A DNA stretch of 8,841 nucleotides from Anammoximicrobium sp964409865 (GTDB lineage: Bacteria; Planctomycetota; Planctomycetia; Pirellulales; Pirellulaceae), in the NCBI GenBank assembly GCA_964409865.1, contig CAYPGE010000385.1, positions 1-8,841 on the forward strand. The letters are read 5' to 3'. Shown here piece after piece: positions 6,379 through 8,841 of the stretch (positions are counted from its first letter, which is position 1; the number at the start of each line of letters is the position of its first letter). The position numbers and the translations under genes are program-made. Under the pieces are notes generated by a model, which searched no databases, was not told the DNA's origin, and saw only the letters and a program-made list of their open reading frames with translations.

Positions 6379-6384
6379 TAGAAT
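6379..6384 (+). promoter_or_regulatory. Possible -10 box for the Gfo/Idh/MocA gene
   Basis: TAGAAT (5 of 6 matches to TATAAT) lies 40 nt before the ATG at 6425. No good -35 hexamer is present 16-19 bp upstream. The rest of the 6213-6378 stretch shows no gene or strong motif. Confidence 0.3.
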
Positions 6385-6424
6385 GACGGCTTCACCAAGG
6401 TGGCTTCAGCGGAAAGGATCGAAA

Positions 6425-7906
6425 ATGGACAACCGCTACATCAGTCGTCGCAAGTTCCTCGGCGCGGCAGCCGCGTCCTCGTTGGCGTTCACGTACCTTC
6501 CCCGCCGTGTGTGGGGCGCGAACGAGCGTTTCTATGTGGCCGGCATCGGGGTGGGCGGTAAGGGGGCGGGCGAAGTCAAGGACGTGACGAAAGCGGGCGG
6601 CACGTTCGTGGCCTTGTGCGACGTCGACCAGCAGCGAGCGCAGGGGACGTTGAAGGCCTTTCCCGAAGCCAAACGCTACCAGGACTTCCGCGTGATGCTC
6701 GAAAAGGAGAAGGGGATCGACGCAGTGACCGTCAGCACGCCGGACCACACGCACGCAGCGGCGTCGGTGATGGCCATGACGCTGGGCAAACACGTGTACT
6801 GCCAGAAACCGCTGACCCATTCGATCTACGAAGCCCGCGTCATGGCCCAGACGGCCGCATACTACAAAGTGCAGACGCAAATGGGCAACCAGGCGCACGC
6901 GGGCGAGCCGATCCGCCGAGCGGTCGAACTGGTCCGCGCCGGGATCATCGGCCCGGTGCGCGAAGTCCACGCCTGGACCAACCGGCCGATCTGGCCCCAG
7001 GGGCGAGGGGCGCTGGACGAACGCAAGAAGCTGGCGGACCAGCCCAAGCCGGACGACTTGGATTGGGATCTCTGGGTCGGCCCGGCGCCGCTGCGGCCGT
7101 ACAACGGCTGCTACGTGCCGTTCAAGTGGCGCGGCTGGTGGGACTTCGGCTGCGGCGCGTTGGGCGATATGGCCTGCCACATCATGGACATGGCCTACTG
7201 GGCGCTCGACTTGGGCTCGCCGTTGTCCGTCGAGGCCGAATCCGGCGGCTTGACCCAGGAGACGGGGCCCGACTGGTCGACGATCACCTATCAGTTTGCC
7301 CCGCGCGCGGCGGTGGGCGGAGGCGCGCTGGGCGGCGCGGTCGGTCCGAAAGCCGCGGTCCAGCAGCCGGCCGTCAAGTTTGTCTGGTACGACGGCAAGA
7401 AGGACGGCCAGCAGAACGCGCCGCACGAGTTGTTGAAACGAGCGACGGACGGGGCCAAGTTCAAGGAGCCGCCTCAGCAGGAAGCCAAGGCGAAACGAGC
7501 CAAGAAGAAAACGCCCGCCGGCATCGACGACCCGTCCCGCTGGGACATGGTCTTGGTGGGCGACGCCGGGACCATGGTCTTCCGCCGCAGCGCGACCGAC
7601 TGGATCGTCGCGCCGGGCAGCCGCGCCGAGCAATTCCAAGACGTGCCGCAGACCATTCGCCGCGTGGCGAACGAGGACGCCGAATGGATCGAAGCCTGCC
7701 GCGGCGGCCCGAAGCCGCTGTCCAGCTTCGATTATTCCGGCCCCTTTACGGAGATGGTCCTGCTGGGCAACCTGGCCGTGCGGTTGGGCAGGAAGATCGA
7801 CTGGGACGCTGCGGCCCTGAAAGCCAAGAACGCTCCGGAGGCGGACGAGTTGATCCGTCGCGAGTACCGGAAAGGCTGGCAGTTGCCCGCACCGCCGACT
7901 GGTTGA
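6425..7906 (+). CDS. Tat-exported Gfo/Idh/MocA-family oxidoreductase
   Basis: This 493-residue protein starts with a twin-arginine signal, SRRKFLGAAAASSLAF (7-22), so it should cross the membrane folded with its nicotinamide cofactor. The N-terminal Rossmann domain shows VAGIGVGGKGAG (38-49) as dinucleotide loop, ALCDVD (63-68) as the acidic strand end, and VTVSTPDHTHA (101-111). YCQKPLTHS (125-133) holds the family lysine, Lys128, in a QKP rather than EKP context. GDMACHIMDMAYWAL (247-261) carries the probable catalytic His252. The C-terminal half has an odd insertion: a Gly/Ala stretch (about 296-311) and a Lys/Ala-rich linker (350-363) before the fold resumes at SRWDMVLVGDAG. Family members oxidise or reduce sugars and cyclitols; the substrate is unknown. 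ATG 6425 has AGGA 6 nt upstream. The frame stays open to an upstream ATG at 6227, but that would bury the Tat signal behind 66 residues. Confidence 0.92.
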   Translation: MDNRYISRRKFLGAAAASSLAFTYLPRRVWGANERFYVAGIGVGGKGAGEVKDVTKAGGTFVALCDVDQQRAQGTLKAFPEAKRYQDFRVMLEKEKGIDAVTVSTPDHTHAAASVMAMTLGKHVYCQKPLTHSIYEARVMAQTAAYYKVQTQMGNQAHAGEPIRRAVELVRAGIIGPVREVHAWTNRPIWPQGRGALDERKKLADQPKPDDLDWDLWVGPAPLRPYNGCYVPFKWRGWWDFGCGALGDMACHIMDMAYWALDLGSPLSVEAESGGLTQETGPDWSTITYQFAPRAAVGGGALGGAVGPKAAVQQPAVKFVWYDGKKDGQQNAPHELLKRATDGAKFKEPPQQEAKAKRAKKKTPAGIDDPSRWDMVLVGDAGTMVFRRSATDWIVAPGSRAEQFQDVPQTIRRVANEDAEWIEACRGGPKPLSSFDYSGPFTEMVLLGNLAVRLGRKIDWDAAALKAKNAPEADELIRREYRKGWQLPAPPTG

Positions 7907-8176
7907 AATTCTTGATGTTGGATTTTAGGCGGCCGCCGCGTGTGGATCCGCAGCGCCAAGTTGTAGGCTGCAGTCAGAATGACGGCACTTCCTGTATTTT
8001 GGACAAAATTATCATGCTTTGTCGACCAGGATAGGGATCGGAGGGCCGAGCGGCCGACCGCGCCGTCCCGAGCAGGGCTTACTCGTTTTTCCCTCTTGAC
8101 AACCAACGGGTCAAATCGTCAACTGCCCTTGGGGGCGGGCCGTGGCACCCCACAGTTCCAGCGGCACACCGCCGGA
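7907..8176. other. Intergenic stretch without a recognisable gene
   Basis: No reading frame here has a credible protein. It contains a local AT-rich patch (7995-8020) with ATTTTG/CAAAAT (7996-8009) and GACAAA/TTTGTC (8002-8023) dyads, which might form a weak hairpin after the oxidoreductase gene. It also contains a perfect TTGACA at 8096-8101 followed 17 bp later by a poor -10 (TCAACT, 3 of 6), and GTCAA repeated at 8110 and 8118. None is strong enough to name as a promoter or terminator. Confidence 0.5.
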
Positions 8177-8247
8177 GATAACCCCACGGTAACGTTATCA
8201 GAAGTTATCAGGGACCGGTGATAACCCCGCTGGTAAACGCGTTATCA
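8177..8247. repeat. Two-copy GATAACCCC / GGTAA / GTTATCA unit, candidate operator array
   Basis: Copy 1 (8177-8200) reads GATAACCCC, 2 nt, GGTAA, 1 nt, GTTATCA. Copy 2 (8220-8247) reads GATAACCCC, 3 nt, GGTAA, 4 nt, GTTATCA. An extra GTTATCAG at 8204-8211 lies exactly 10 bp after the one at 8194-8201. Each unit is itself an inverted repeat (GATAAC with GTTATC), and copy 2 extends to an 8-bp dyad, GTGATAAC (8218-8225) with GTTATCAC (8241-8248). In all, five sites occur in 71 bp, ending about 60 bp before the zinc-ribbon gene. This looks like a regulator-binding cluster or repeat-element end; no matching regulator is encoded in the window. Confidence 0.6.
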
Positions 8248-8260
8248 CGGGTTTCGCTGG

Positions 8261-8275
8261 CGATAATTAGTATCG
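8261..8275. promoter_or_regulatory. Small dyad with a -10-like hexamer before the zinc-ribbon gene
   Basis: CGATA (8261-8265) and TATCG (8271-8275) form a 5-bp inverted repeat around ATTAG. Within it GATAAT (8262-8267) matches TATAAT at 5 of 6 positions, about 39 nt before the ATG at 8306. No -35 hexamer is evident at the right distance, so the promoter role is tentative. Confidence 0.3.
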
Positions 8276-8305
8276 TTCGGCCGTTCGTATCCTTGGAGCC
8301 CCAGC

Positions 8306-8797
8306 ATGGAATCTGTAGTCACGTGTGTATGTGGCAAGAGCTTTCGGGCCGCTCCCCACCTGGCCGGAAAACGCGTGAAGTGTCCGTCCTGCGGCACCCC
8401 GATCGACATCCCGCACAATCCGCCGGACAAGGCTGACAAAAAGCATGCTGTCCCGTCGCACCGGCCAGCGGGCACGAGCCAGCCGGCCAACCAAGTGGAG
8501 CGCCAAGTCACGTGCGCATGTGGGAAGAGCTTTCGCGCCGCTCCCCACCTCGCCGGAAGACGCGTGAAGTGTCCGTCCTGCGGCGGCTCAATTGACATCC
8601 CCCAAGCCGGTCTCGGCGCGGATGGCGACGATCAGGTCTTTGCGTCGCCGCATCCCGCTATCTCCGCCTCGCCCCCGGGGGAACATGAAGAGGTAAAAGA
8701 TGAGTACGGTTTCGGTTTACCGCCTTCAGACGGCGGGGTTGACGCTGGCTTCTGGGATGCTTGTGCCCCTCAGGAAGCGAACTCGGCTGCCATTTGA
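8306..8797 (+). CDS. Small protein with two tandem zinc-ribbon modules
   Basis: This 163-residue protein has two nearly identical modules, residues 5-36 and 68-99, each of the form CxC-x16-CPxC: Cys7, Cys9, Cys26, Cys29, and Cys70, Cys72, Cys89, Cys92. The core reads CGKSFRAAPHLAG, K/R, RVKCPSCG and ends IDIP. Four cysteines per module suit one zinc ion each. I recognise this module as a common N-terminal domain of planctomycete proteins, where it usually precedes longer regions; its function is unknown. The linker (37-67) is Pro/Lys-rich, and the tail (100-163) is acidic and probably disordered (EHEEVKDEYGFG, PPSDGG, GFWDACAP). There is no signal peptide or membrane segment. ATG 8306 has GGAG 7 nt upstream. 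The DNA of the modules is about 88% identical, indicating a fairly recent internal duplication. The protein could be complete or the truncated front of a longer family member. Confidence 0.85.
   Translation: MESVVTCVCGKSFRAAPHLAGKRVKCPSCGTPIDIPHNPPDKADKKHAVPSHRPAGTSQPANQVERQVTCACGKSFRAAPHLAGRRVKCPSCGGSIDIPQAGLGADGDDQVFASPHPAISASPPGEHEEVKDEYGFGLPPSDGGVDAGFWDACAPQEANSAAI
8318..8601 (+). repeat. Internal tandem duplication in the zinc-ribbon gene (period 189 bp)
   Basis: Segment 8318-8412 recurs as 8507-8601, offset by 189 bp (63 codons, in frame). By eye 84 of 95 positions match. The 94 bp between the copies is not repeated. Confidence 0.85.
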
Positions 8798-8841
8798 ACG
8801 ATCCAGACAAAGACTTTCTTTTCATGGTATCTCCCCACAGC

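Noticed and set aside
6392..7639. Minus-strand open frame (415 codons) opposite the Gfo/Idh/MocA gene
   Set aside because: No start context or recognisable domain; the plus strand has a full Tat signal, Rossmann motif and family lysine and histidine.
6616..8034. Plus-strand open frame (472 codons) overlapping the Gfo/Idh/MocA gene
   Set aside because: It is the alternate frame of the same gene, low-complexity Arg/Gly-rich, and runs into non-coding DNA.
7979..8221. 80-codon plus-strand frame in the gap after the oxidoreductase
   Set aside because: No Shine-Dalgarno, no domain, and it passes through the GATAACCCC/GTTATCA repeat cluster.
8177..8247. GTTATCA cluster as DnaA boxes of a replication origin
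   Set aside because: DnaA boxes follow TTATCCACA; these sites read TTATCAG or TTATCAC, and there is no dnaA, dnaN or AT-rich unwinding element nearby.
8318..8601. Repeat pair as a CRISPR array
   Set aside because: There are only two copies, 95 bp long and in frame within a coding gene, encoding the same cysteine module.

Overview
The window looks like chromosomal DNA of a planctomycete (Pirellulales/Planctomycetales type). This is inferred from GC-rich coding sequence, a Tat-exported Gfo/Idh/MocA oxidoreductase, a kelch-mutarotase/Na+ symporter fusion, a secreted glycoside-hydrolase-like protein, the C-x-C...C-P-x-C zinc-ribbon domain typical of planctomycete hypotheticals, and a large GC-rich palindromic repeat between genes. 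No rRNA, tRNA, CRISPR array, transposase or phage structural gene was seen.

Layout. Positions 1-621 (minus) hold the N-terminal part of an exported glycoside-hydrolase-like protein that runs off the left edge. Divergent from it, 817-1523 (plus) is a compact toxin-antitoxin operon: a HigB/RelE-like Gp49-family toxin overlapped by an XRE antitoxin. It has a plausible promoter and a 6+6 bp inverted repeat as candidate operator. It ends tail-to-tail, 12 bp from the next gene. Positions 1536-5286 (minus) form a two-gene unit, an aspartate/aromatic aminotransferase followed by a kelch-mutarotase/sodium:solute symporter fusion; the symporter's best start is a GTG whose Shine-Dalgarno abuts the aminotransferase stop. 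Positions 5287-5575 are non-coding and packed with palindromes, including a perfect 32-bp inverted repeat. Positions 5576-6145 (minus) encode a DJ-1/PfpI-family protein. Divergent from it, 6425-7906 (plus) encodes a Tat-exported Gfo/Idh/MocA oxidoreductase. Positions 7907-8305 are non-coding, with two copies of a GATAACCCC...GGTAA...GTTATCA unit just before a small protein with two nearly identical zinc-ribbon modules (8306-8797). The last 44 bases hold nothing recognisable.

How it fits together. The glycoside-hydrolase-like protein, the mutarotase/symporter and the Gfo/Idh/MocA oxidoreductase all suit breakdown, uptake and oxidation of sugars from complex glycans, but only the aminotransferase-symporter pair looks like an operon. 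The most unusual points are the symporter fusion with its lipobox and coupled start, the two dispersed-repeat-like intergenic blocks (5348-5565 and 8177-8275), and the recent internal duplication in the zinc-ribbon gene. Nothing here proves a wholly new system.
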